Source: Planctomycetaceae bacterium (GTDB taxonomy: Bacteria > Planctomycetota > Planctomycetia > Pirellulales > UBA1268). Taken from it: DNA of 5,595 nt. Position numbers and translations under genes: made by a program. The stretch covers positions 1-5,595 of the forward strand of contig NZNR01000026.1 in NCBI GenBank assembly GCA_002694955.1, in the 5' to 3' direction. The notes under the pieces were generated by a model, which worked only from the letters and a program-made list of their open reading frames with translations, was not told the DNA's origin and ran no database searches. Below are positions 1-5,595 of this stretch, one piece after another; within the stretch, counting starts at the first letter, position 1; each line of letters opens with the position of its first letter.

Positions 1-1196
1 TTTTTGACCATGGCATGAACGTGCTGACCGATTTCAAGGAATTCTTTTGGGTCGCTCACTCTTTCCCATGCTAGTTGGCTCACGTGAACAAGACCTTCCA
101 CACCATGGCCGATATCAATAAAAGCACCGAATTCCCTAATTGAACGCACGATTCCCTCAACCTGTGCTCCAGGTTCCAGCGTTTCAAGCATTTTTGACTT
201 TTCGTCTGCAGCCTGTTTTTCAATTACTGCTCGACGAGATAAAACAAGGCGACGCGCGTGGGGAACAACTTCGGTGACAAGACTCTCGAGTGTTTGGCCA
301 ATCATTTCTTCCGGGCTTTCAATTCGCCATGGGCTAATGAGGCTTGTAGGCATAAAACCTCGAATTCCAGCCACGTCACACTCGAGACCTCCTTTATTTG
401 CAGCAGTACATCGAGCTTCAACAATCATGCCAACTTCCAGTTGGGACCAATCTTCTACTGTCACTGCTCGGTTCGCAGGAGCAACTTCATAGAGGCCGTC
501 TTCTTCATTCTGACCGCCTACGGATAGCTCTAGCGTCTGCCCTACTTTCGGTAATTCGCCACTTTCTTCAAATAAACCTGCAAGTTGAAGAGCGCCTTGT
601 CGTTGGTTTCCAAGATCGATGAAGGCAGTCTCAGGGCCAATCGAGAGAACGGTTCCTTCAATTTTCGCGCCCGGCTGAATTGGTTGATCAACAAGAGAAC
701 TTTGTTCAAGCAATGAATCAACTTCGAGTCCTGCGAGCGCCGCTTCAAAATCTTTTTCAAGATCTTCATCAAGATCTTGTCGTAGGTTTGGGATCGTGAC
801 TCGCTTCTGAAGAGGTGCAGAATCAGCGAAAGCGGATGCCTTTCCGCCACGTTCTGATCGACCACGGCGACGGTCTTTCGTTTTTTTCTGCTGTGGCTTC
901 TTCTCAGCTTCTGTTTTCAGAGAAGAAGTATCACCCTGGGCTGCTGTGGTTTCATTAGAACTGGAAGAATTTTCGGACGTAATGTACGTGTAGCGTGGGG
1001 CTGTATCTGTTTGCTCAGAATTGGCCCGTTGTGTGCCTATAGCAATTCGTCGCCTAGGACGATCACCATCGGGAGTTGTCTGTTGGGGACTCTGCTCAAC
1101 TTGTGCTGTGTCCGGAGTAACTGCCTCAGGTGTTAGTTCGCTATCACGGGGATGGGACTCTTTGGATCCAGTTCTGCTGGCGGCTGTGTCATCCAT
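1..1196 (-). CDS. S1-domain RNA-binding protein (ribosomal protein S1-like), N-terminal 398 residues, cut by the window edge
   Basis: The reading frame is open from ATG at 1196 to the left edge with no stop, so the 3' end is missing. Residues 1-170 are low-complexity: Ser/Thr/Gln-rich, then a basic patch (KKPQQKKTKDRRRGR, about 99-113) and an acidic helix (DLDEDLEKDFE, about 141-151). Three S1 (OB-fold) domains follow. Domain 1 spans about 173-243 (GTVLSIGPETAFIDLG). Domain 2 spans about 250-325, with the NKGGLECDVAGIRGFMP signature typical of ribosomal S1 repeats. Domain 3 starts at about 340 (VEGIVRSIREFGAFIDIG...GLVHVSQLAWERV) and is cut. Such proteins bind single-stranded RNA and help mRNA onto the 30S subunit. 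An AAGG Shine-Dalgarno 8 nt upstream supports this start, and a tRNA-Leu gene ends 21 nt upstream. The long disordered arm is unlike E. coli RpsA, so this could be the main S1 of its lineage or a paralogue. I am sure of the domain family and less sure of the exact role. Confidence 0.9.
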   Translation of the reverse strand, partial: MDDTAASRTGSKESHPRDSELTPEAVTPDTAQVEQSPQQTTPDGDRPRRRIAIGTQRANSEQTDTAPRYTYITSENSSSSNETTAAQGDTSSLKTEAEKKPQQKKTKDRRRGRSERGGKASAFADSAPLQKRVTIPNLRQDLDEDLEKDFEAALAGLEVDSLLEQSSLVDQPIQPGAKIEGTVLSIGPETAFIDLGNQRQGALQLAGLFEESGELPKVGQTLELSVGGQNEEDGLYEVAPANRAVTVEDWSQLEVGMIVEARCTAANKGGLECDVAGIRGFMPTSLISPWRIESPEEMIGQTLESLVTEVVPHARRLVLSRRAVIEKQAADEKSKMLETLEPGAQVEGIVRSIREFGAFIDIGHGVEGLVHVSQLAWERVSDPKEFLEIGQHVHAMVK

Positions 1197-1204
1197 CGAA
1201 AGAA

Positions 1205-1208
1205 CCTT
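1205..1208 (-). promoter_or_regulatory. Shine-Dalgarno site (AAGG) for the S1-domain protein
   Basis: On the minus strand TAAGG lies 8 nt before the ATG at 1196, inside the 21-nt spacer after the tRNA. It decides this ATG as the start. After tRNA 3'-end processing it would lie almost at the 5' end of the mRNA. Confidence 0.6.
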
Positions 1209-1217
1209 ACTGAATAA

Positions 1218-1301
<84 letters not shown>

Positions 1302-1324
1302 GGAGAGTGCGTCAGTGTGGCTGT

Positions 1325-1348
1325 AGATCTGAAATTTTTACCAGATCT
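1325..1348. repeat. 7-bp inverted repeat between the DUF6580 gene and tRNA-Leu
   Basis: AGATCTG (1325-1331) and CAGATCT (1342-1348) are perfect inverted copies around a 10-nt A/T-rich loop. The repeat fills much of the 58-nt gap between the DUF6580 stop and the tRNA 5' end. Read in the minus direction it has no following T-run, so it is not a clear terminator. It may also overlap the tRNA promoter: TTGGAG, 17 nt, then GATCTA can be read here as a weak -35/-10 pair. Confidence 0.35.
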
Positions 1349-1359
1349 CCAATAAAAAT

Positions 1360-1983
1360 CTATTGTCGGTCCCTTTGCTCGTCAGTCAAGCGATCCACAG
1401 TTTGTTGGTCACCTGTTGTCACTGGGATCACTTGTATCGGCTGTACAAGTTGCTGAACATGCCCGACTGCAATAAGCGTGGAGAACAATGAAATACTCCA
1501 CAAGGCATCACCGATAGGCATCCATCGATAAAATGGAAGAGCCGCTACGTAACAAGTTACAAGGCCAGATAGAGTATGTGGGTAGAGATCAGATAAAGCC
1601 CACGTTGCGAAGTTTGTAGTTGTGAAAAAGATGAGAGAAGACGCGAGGCTTCCTCCTAAAACAGCAACCCCCCCCTGCCGTTGAACCAGGCTCCCGAATA
1701 GCACCGGAAATAAGAATGAGGCGTATACGACAAGAGCCATTACAGTGGAGCCGTATCCGGGCAGCGCCATGTTGCTCAGAACAAGTGCTACAATCGGCAC
1801 TGCGGCAGCTGATATCGATATTCCAAAGAGGGAACCTGCAGCAAGTCCAATCGCCGCGAATGGAGTAACGTTATACGCTGGTTGCCAGAGCCTGCCACAA
1901 ACTCCAACCGCAACGAGAGCAAGCCATAGTGCAATTTTTGTGCGAGAACTGAATTTGAGTGAATCGCCTAGTTTTGAAACCAT
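1360..1983 (-). CDS. DUF6580-family integral membrane protein
   Basis: The product is a small hydrophobic protein, 207 residues from ATG 1983 or 221 from GTG 2025; numbering here uses the longer form. Visible family features are YNVTPFAAIGLAAGSLFG (51-68), a TTNFATWA block (135-143), LYPHTLSGLVTCYVAALPF (147-165) and a late GD pair (172-173). Hydrophobic stretches at about 31-47, 54-70, 73-88, 94-114, 119-135, 153-167 and 174-188 suggest six or seven membrane passes. The tail from about 195 is hydrophilic. The biochemical role of DUF6580 is not established. Its shape resembles small transporter substrate-binding subunits, which is only an analogy. I prefer ATG 1983 because it places about 16 residues before the first membrane segment and because a TATGAT -10-like box (2037-2042) would leave almost no leader for the GTG start. 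Ribosome-site evidence is weak for both. A run of eight G (sense strand) lies at 1668-1675. Confidence 0.8.
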   Translation of the reverse strand: MVSKLGDSLKFSSRTKIALWLALVAVGVCGRLWQPAYNVTPFAAIGLAAGSLFGISISAAAVPIVALVLSNMALPGYGSTVMALVVYASFLFPVLFGSLVQRQGGVAVLGGSLASSLIFFTTTNFATWALSDLYPHTLSGLVTCYVAALPFYRWMPIGDALWSISLFSTLIAVGHVQQLVQPIQVIPVTTGDQQTVDRLTDEQRDRQ

Positions 1984-2167
1984 CAGTCTGCTCTGTATCG
2001 AGAGATTTAAATAAAAAGCCACCACTACCTATGAATATCATAATGCGGGGCTTTTTAAAGGCCCAGCGGTCTCCAAAACTCTCGGTACACTAGCGGTTTT
2101 TGTCAATCGAGCAAGTAAATACGGTAAGCCCGGAGATCTGCTACAGCACGACAGGATCACCAAAACT
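1984..2167. promoter_or_regulatory. divergent intergenic region with promoters for the DUF6580 gene and the fad operon
   Basis: The two flanking genes are transcribed away from each other, so both promoters must lie here. On the minus strand TATGAT (2042-2037) is a good -10 match, but nothing good sits at the -35 distance. On the plus strand TTGTCA (2100-2105) resembles a -35 box, but the best hexamer 17 nt on (GGTAAG, 2123-2128) is poor. AGGA (2153-2156), 11 nt before the alpha-subunit ATG, is a plausible but distant Shine-Dalgarno site. A quasi-palindrome lies at 2048-2064, and AGCGGT occurs twice (2065-2070 and 2092-2097). I see no gene here and no recognisable FadR operator. Confidence 0.4.
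2048..2064. repeat. 17-nt quasi-palindrome in the divergent promoter region
   Basis: GGGCTTT and AAGGCCC flank a 3-nt centre and form 7 pairs, one of them G-T. No T-run follows on either strand, so it is not an intrinsic terminator. It sits next to the TATGAT box of the minus-strand gene, so an operator role is possible but unproven. Confidence 0.3.
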
Positions 2168-4384
2168 ATGCCAGAACTAAAAGCAACCCTTAGTACCCTC
2201 GTCATTGAGAAATTATCAGAAGACATTACTGCTGTTGGCATTAATGTGCCGGGCCACGCGCAGAATGTGATGAGTCAGGACTTTATGCGAGAACTAAAAC
2301 AAGTTCTGACTTATCTTCAGGATGATCCACCCCGTGGCTTGTTGGTAGAGTCCCGTCAGAGCGACTCATTTCTCGCTGGTGCTGATATTGATCAGATTAA
2401 CGCAGTTTGGTCGTTACCACCGGCTCACCTGCAAGAATTGTGTGACAATGGCAGAAATCTTCTTGGTATGTTTGCTTCTCTGCCATTCCCAAGCGTTGCA
2501 ATAATAGATGGCGCTTGTCTCGGTGGAGGTCTTGAACTTGCACTTGCATGTGACTTCCGCATAGTAACTGAAAACCATAAAGTTATTCTCGGCATGCCAG
2601 AAGTGAAACTTGGTCTGTTGCCGGGATGGGGTGGCACGGTTCGTCTGCCCCGACTGATAGGAACAGGACCTGCAATCGAGCTGATAGTCTCTGGCGATGC
2701 AATCACTGGTTCTCAAGCCAAGACTCTTGGATTAGTTGACGCCTGCGTGCCCGGTAGCTCAGCACGAGAGTCAGCATGTGGAGTACTTGAGCGAGCCATT
2801 GCTAGCGGTGATTATTTGAAGCGTCGAGCAGCGTTGCAGTTGCCGCACGTCCTGAATAAGTCAGAGAATGACTTTTTGTTAGCGACTACGGGTGCAGCTA
2901 TTCTCGGTCGTACCAAAGGCAATTACCCGGCACCGATGGTTGCTTTCAACACCATTATGCAGGGTGCTACGAAGTCGATACAAGAAGCAGCTGAGCTTGA
3001 AAGCAGAGCCTTTTCGGAACTCGTTCAAACATCAGTTGCAAAACAACTTGTTCGTGTGCACCGACTCGGCGAACGAAACCGTAGAGATGGTGGTCTGGGC
3101 GAGTCGTCAAACTTGAATTCAGATCAATCACTAAATGTAAACGAGTTGCAGAAGCCCTCAGTCATTGGCGCTGGAATCATGGGTGCTGGTATTGCAGCAC
3201 GTCACGTGCGATCAGGATTTGTCACAAGGCTTGTTGATGTCGATGCCAAGGCACTCAGTGAAAGCGTTCCTGCCATTCTAGAGGAGGCTGCTTGGGACCG
3301 TTTCTATCAAAAGACGGACCAAAAAAAGATGCGTGAACTGACGGGCTGTCTCATGTCTACAACACAGCTTTCATCAATCACAGATGCGGATATCGTTATC
3401 GAAAGCGTGATTGAACGAACAGACTTAAAGCGGCAGGTGCTTGCAGAAATTGAAAACATAGTTTCACCAAAGGCGATTATTTGTACAAACACATCAACAA
3501 ATCCGATAGCGACTCTTGCCAGTGTGTTTTCTGACCCGACACGGTTTTGTGGAATGCATTTCTTCAACCCTGTCAGGAAAATGTCATTGGTCGAGGTCAT
3601 TCGTGGTCCGGAAACCAGTGACTCCACGATTTCTTCAGTTGTTTTGCACGCAAAACAACTGAAGAAAGTCCCAGTCGTTGTTCGAGATAGTCCAGGATTT
3701 CTTGTGAATCGAGTTCTGACACCATACTTGCATGAATCAGTTGAATTGTTGCGGGAAGGAGTCAATCCGTCACAAATCGACAAAGTCTCTCGACGATTCG
3801 GTATGCCTCTTGGGCCACTTGAACTCTATGACATGGTTGGCCTTGATACGGCATTCTACGCTGGACTGGTTATGGCAAATGCTATCGGTGATCGTATTGA
3901 CGCCTCGCCGGTTATTCCTGCACTCGTCAAAGCGGGTTGGTTAGGACGCAAAACAGGAATAGGTTTTTACGCATACAAGGGCACTGGTCATGACGCAAAA
4001 ATTGAAAGTGTCAATAAAAAACTGGATGACTTAATCAATCCTTATCGTTTGGTAGAGGAGCAGGTGACTGATGAGCAGATTTGTGATCGACTTTTTTTGC
4101 CCATGCTACTTGAGTCACTTCTTGTGCTTGATGAAGGCATCGTGCGAGATGGGTGTGATATCGACCTTGCTGTTATTCATGCACTCGGATTTCCGGCGTT
4201 CCGTGGTGGGATATTTGCGTGGGGTGATTCTCTTGGTGCAACTGAGATCGTTCGTCGGCTTGATCAATTCAGTCACCTTGGGCCAAGAATGAAACCACCA
4301 ACTAGGCTTCTCAATCATGCTAAATCAGGACGTCCTTTTACGTCGTCAAAAGGAAATGAGAGCCAGACAAGGAAAGGTATTTAA
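2168..4384 (+). CDS. fadJ: fatty acid oxidation complex alpha subunit: enoyl-CoA hydratase / 3-hydroxyacyl-CoA dehydrogenase (FadB/FadJ type)
   Basis: This 738-residue bifunctional enzyme hydrates trans-2-enoyl-CoA and then oxidises L-3-hydroxyacyl-CoA with NAD in the cytoplasm; its length is normal for FadB/FadJ. The N-terminal crotonase domain (about 1-200) has the oxyanion-hole loop GACLGGGLE and both catalytic acids, Glu123 and Glu145. Their 22-residue spacing matches FadJ (FadB has 20). A helical linker runs to about 325. The Rossmann domain starts at GAGIMGAG (334-341), with the NAD-ribose acid probably Asp357. The dehydrogenase motifs are NTST with Ser443, HFFNPV with catalytic His464, and Glu476. 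3HCDH C-terminal domains follow: DSPGFLVNR (508-515) to about 603, and a second with GFPAFRGG (674-681). The thiolase partner starts 8 nt after the stop. Oddities are the 17-bp hairpin at 3630-3667 and Lys499 in place of the usual Gly before the PVVV strand. Family assignment is firm; the choice between fadB and fadJ names is less so. Confidence 0.96.
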   Translation: MPELKATLSTLVIEKLSEDITAVGINVPGHAQNVMSQDFMRELKQVLTYLQDDPPRGLLVESRQSDSFLAGADIDQINAVWSLPPAHLQELCDNGRNLLGMFASLPFPSVAIIDGACLGGGLELALACDFRIVTENHKVILGMPEVKLGLLPGWGGTVRLPRLIGTGPAIELIVSGDAITGSQAKTLGLVDACVPGSSARESACGVLERAIASGDYLKRRAALQLPHVLNKSENDFLLATTGAAILGRTKGNYPAPMVAFNTIMQGATKSIQEAAELESRAFSELVQTSVAKQLVRVHRLGERNRRDGGLGESSNLNSDQSLNVNELQKPSVIGAGIMGAGIAARHVRSGFVTRLVDVDAKALSESVPAILEEAAWDRFYQKTDQKKMRELTGCLMSTTQLSSITDADIVIESVIERTDLKRQVLAEIENIVSPKAIICTNTSTNPIATLASVFSDPTRFCGMHFFNPVRKMSLVEVIRGPETSDSTISSVVLHAKQLKKVPVVVRDSPGFLVNRVLTPYLHESVELLREGVNPSQIDKVSRRFGMPLGPLELYDMVGLDTAFYAGLVMANAIGDRIDASPVIPALVKAGWLGRKTGIGFYAYKGTGHDAKIESVNKKLDDLINPYRLVEEQVTDEQICDRLFLPMLLESLLVLDEGIVRDGCDIDLAVIHALGFPAFRGGIFAWGDSLGATEIVRRLDQFSHLGPRMKPPTRLLNHAKSGRPFTSSKGNESQTRKGI
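3630..3667. repeat. perfect 17-bp inverted repeat with 4-nt loop inside the alpha-subunit gene
   Basis: TTTCTTCAGTTGTTTTG (3630-3646) is followed by CACG (3647-3650) and then its exact reverse complement (3651-3667). The next outer bases (A 3629 and G 3668) do not pair. The repeat is in frame and encodes residues 488-500 (ISSVVLHAKQLKK), the helix before the VPVVVRDSPG strand of the dehydrogenase domain, with no insertion relative to the family. It would form a strong hairpin in the mRNA. There is no T-run after it on either strand and the gene continues for over 700 bases, so it is not a conventional terminator. Confidence 0.95.
4333..4354 (+). repeat. 7-bp inverted repeat near the end of the alpha-subunit gene
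   Basis: TCCTTTT (4333-4339) and AAAAGGA (4348-4354) flank an 8-nt loop, about 30 nt before the alpha-subunit stop and 38 nt before the fadA start. It could be chance, or it could modulate translation of the downstream gene. There is no direct evidence for either. Confidence 0.25.
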
Positions 4385-4387
4385 GGG
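4383..4387 (+). promoter_or_regulatory. Shine-Dalgarno site (AAGGG) for fadA, overlapping the upstream stop codon
   Basis: AAGGG begins within the TAA stop of the alpha-subunit gene and lies 5 nt before the fadA ATG at 4393. Ribosomes finishing the first gene are therefore placed on the second gene's binding site, which suggests translational coupling of the two subunits. Confidence 0.75.
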
Positions 4388-4392
4388 TAGAA

Positions 4393-5577
4393 ATGACACG
4401 ATTGTCCCGCTCCCCAGAGACGACCCCGGTTGTTGTGTCTTGCTGTCGCACTGCAATCGGTCGGTCAGATGTAAATAAGGGCGTTTTTCGAAAAGTACGT
4501 GGTGATGAGTTAGCTGCTTTGGTCGTAGCAGAAGCGGTCGCAAGAGGACGAGTTGTACCGGAATGTATCGAGGATGTTGTTGTTGGTGTGACGCAGCAAC
4601 GAGCAGAACTCGGTGGCAATGTAGCGCGTACGATATCCATGCTGGCGGGACTGCCTTTCACTGTGGCAGCATCTACAACAAATCGTTTATGTGGCTCATC
4701 GTTGCAAGGTTTATCACAGGCATGCCACTCAATCATGGCCGGTGCGGAAGATGTGCACGTTGTTGCAGGTGTTGAGCATATGCAACATCTCCCAATGAAT
4801 TCTGAAATCAACTTTCATCCTCGAGCTTTTTCACAGTCGAGTAGAGCAGTCCTTTCGATGGGATTGACGGCTGAGTATCTCGCCTCGAGTCGTGGCATCA
4901 GTCGCGAGTTGCAGGAGGAGTACGCACTTGAAAGTCATCGTCGAGCATCACAGGCAGTTGATAATAGTCTTTTCGAGAATGAGATTGTTCAGTGCTCAGG
5001 CTTGAATGAAAGCGGTGTGCTTTCTGTCATAGAGCGTGACCAGTCAATTCGTCATGATGCAAGCTTAGCTGCGATGGAAAAACTAAATCCGGTATTTCTG
5101 CCGAAGCTGGGAAGTGTCACCGCTGCTACAAGTGCCCCAATGAGTGACGGAGCAGCTGCAATGGTTGTCATGTCCGAAGCAACAGCACAACGTCATGAAC
5201 TTACTCCGTTGGTTCGTGTGCTATGTACAGCGGTTGTGGGTGTGTCGCCAGCTTTGATGGGCATGGGACCGGTATATGCGATTCAGAAAATCCTCCATCG
5301 GTCGGGAGTCCAATTGCAAGACATTGAGTTACTGGAAATAAATGAGGCATTTGCGGCGCAGGCGATTGCATGTATCGAAGACTTAAAGGTTGATCGCGAC
5401 AAGGTGAACGTTCGTGGAGGTAGTCTGGCTATTGGACATCCTCTTGGAGCGAGTGGAGTTCGTATCTCGACAACACTGATTCATGCAATGCGAGATCATC
5501 AGGCTCGTCTCGGTTTGGCCGCAATGTGTATTGGGCTTGGGCAGGGGATCGCAGTCATTTTTGAATCGATGGAATGA
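4393..5577 (+). CDS. fadA: 3-ketoacyl-CoA thiolase, beta subunit of the fatty acid oxidation complex (FadA)
   Basis: This complete 394-residue thiolase cleaves 3-ketoacyl-CoA with CoA to give acetyl-CoA and a shortened acyl-CoA, the last step of beta-oxidation. The nucleophilic cysteine is Cys100 in TTNRLCGSS. GVEHMQHLPM (127-135) matches the substrate-loop region of FadA. Other motifs are SDGAAAMVVMSE (251-262), NEAF (317-320), GHPLGASG with the active-site His349 (348-355), and the C-terminal CIGLGQGIA with the general acid/base Cys379. The last block and the HGISRE-like helix (RGISRELQEEYA, 167-178) resemble E. coli FadA more than biosynthetic acetoacetyl-CoA thiolases, so a degradative role is favoured. 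A strong AAGGG site 5 nt upstream supports this start. The alpha-subunit gene ends 8 nt before, as expected for subunits of one complex. All catalytic residues are present. Confidence 0.96.
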   Translation: MTRLSRSPETTPVVVSCCRTAIGRSDVNKGVFRKVRGDELAALVVAEAVARGRVVPECIEDVVVGVTQQRAELGGNVARTISMLAGLPFTVAASTTNRLCGSSLQGLSQACHSIMAGAEDVHVVAGVEHMQHLPMNSEINFHPRAFSQSSRAVLSMGLTAEYLASSRGISRELQEEYALESHRRASQAVDNSLFENEIVQCSGLNESGVLSVIERDQSIRHDASLAAMEKLNPVFLPKLGSVTAATSAPMSDGAAAMVVMSEATAQRHELTPLVRVLCTAVVGVSPALMGMGPVYAIQKILHRSGVQLQDIELLEINEAFAAQAIACIEDLKVDRDKVNVRGGSLAIGHPLGASGVRISTTLIHAMRDHQARLGLAAMCIGLGQGIAVIFESME

Positions 5578-5595
5578 TAGGCTTGGGCGTACACT
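5574..5595 (+). CDS. possible start of a third operon gene (7 codons visible)
   Basis: The last base pair of codons of fadA forms ATGA, so an ATG at 5574 overlaps the TGA stop at 5575-5577. The frame is open to the window edge and reads MIGLGVH. Only weak purine context (GATGGA) precedes it, and a second in-frame-independent TAG follows the fadA stop. Too little is visible to name a product, and the ATG may be coincidental. Confidence 0.2.

Noticed and set aside
430..444. Short inverted repeat CCAACT / AGTTGG in S1 domain 2, and several similar 6-bp hairpins elsewhere
   Set aside because: Six-base arms with short loops are expected by chance in a sequence of this length.
1..1196. Possible frameshift in the S1-protein gene because only short fragments close within it
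   Set aside because: The frame set by ATG 1196 stays open through codons at 3-5 with all three S1 domains in register. The gene simply runs off the edge.
1341..2140. Shared word GGAGATCTG (minus strand 1342-1350, plus strand 2132-2140) as a common operator
   Set aside because: Nine bases including a common 6-base palindrome can recur by chance, and flanking bases differ.
3038..3660. Exact 11-base direct repeat GCAAAACAACT at 3038-3048 and 3650-3660
   Set aside because: Both copies encode Ala-Lys-Gln-Leu in the same frame, so shared peptide and codon preference explain it. No wider similarity surrounds them.
3630..3667. The 17-bp hairpin as an intrinsic terminator or an integron attC site
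   Set aside because: No T-run follows on either strand, the reading frame continues for 717 bases to an intact C-terminus, and the extrahelical bases and core motifs of attC are absent.
3307..3783. Antisense open frame of 158 codons opposite the alpha-subunit gene
   Set aside because: It lies wholly within a gene with intact catalytic motifs on the other strand, is Cys/Ser-rich with no recognisable domain, and looks like a codon-use shadow.
4338..4811. Antisense open frame of 157 codons opposite fadA
   Set aside because: The composition is biased (Thr, Ser, Cys) and no family is recognisable. It spans the alpha-subunit/fadA junction opposite well-supported coding sequence.

Overview
The window looks like an ordinary bacterial chromosome segment with two divergent blocks. 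The organism cannot be named from this sequence alone. The combination of a DUF6580-type membrane protein, an S1-domain protein with a long disordered N-terminal arm, a tRNA without encoded CCA and a FadJ-flavoured alpha subunit fits a member of the PVC group, perhaps Planctomycetota. That placement is inference and only moderately supported.

Left block, all minus strand, read from right to left: a small multi-pass membrane protein of DUF6580 type (1360-1983, with a possible GTG start at 2025), a tRNA-Leu(GAG) at 1218-1301, and the first 398 residues of an S1-domain RNA-binding protein (start at 1196, running off the left edge). The tRNA ends only 21 nt before the S1-protein start codon, so the two may share a transcript.

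Right block, plus strand: a two-gene fatty-acid beta-oxidation operon. The first gene (2168-4384) encodes a complete 738-residue alpha subunit that fuses enoyl-CoA hydratase and 3-hydroxyacyl-CoA dehydrogenase. Eight bases later the second (4393-5577) encodes a complete 394-residue FadA-type 3-ketoacyl-CoA thiolase. Together they cover the last three steps of the beta-oxidation spiral. No acyl-CoA ligase or acyl-CoA dehydrogenase is visible. The stop codon of fadA overlaps a possible ATG, so a third gene may follow. The two blocks are separated by a divergent intergenic region (1984-2167) that must hold the promoters for both directions, although no strong sigma-70 pair is visible.

The most unusual feature is a perfect 17-bp inverted repeat with a 4-nt loop (3630-3667) inside the dehydrogenase part of the alpha-subunit gene. 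It is far longer than any other short-loop hairpin I found in the window, and its right arm encodes a Lys where the family normally has Gly. I saw no mobile element, CRISPR array, defence system or secretion system.
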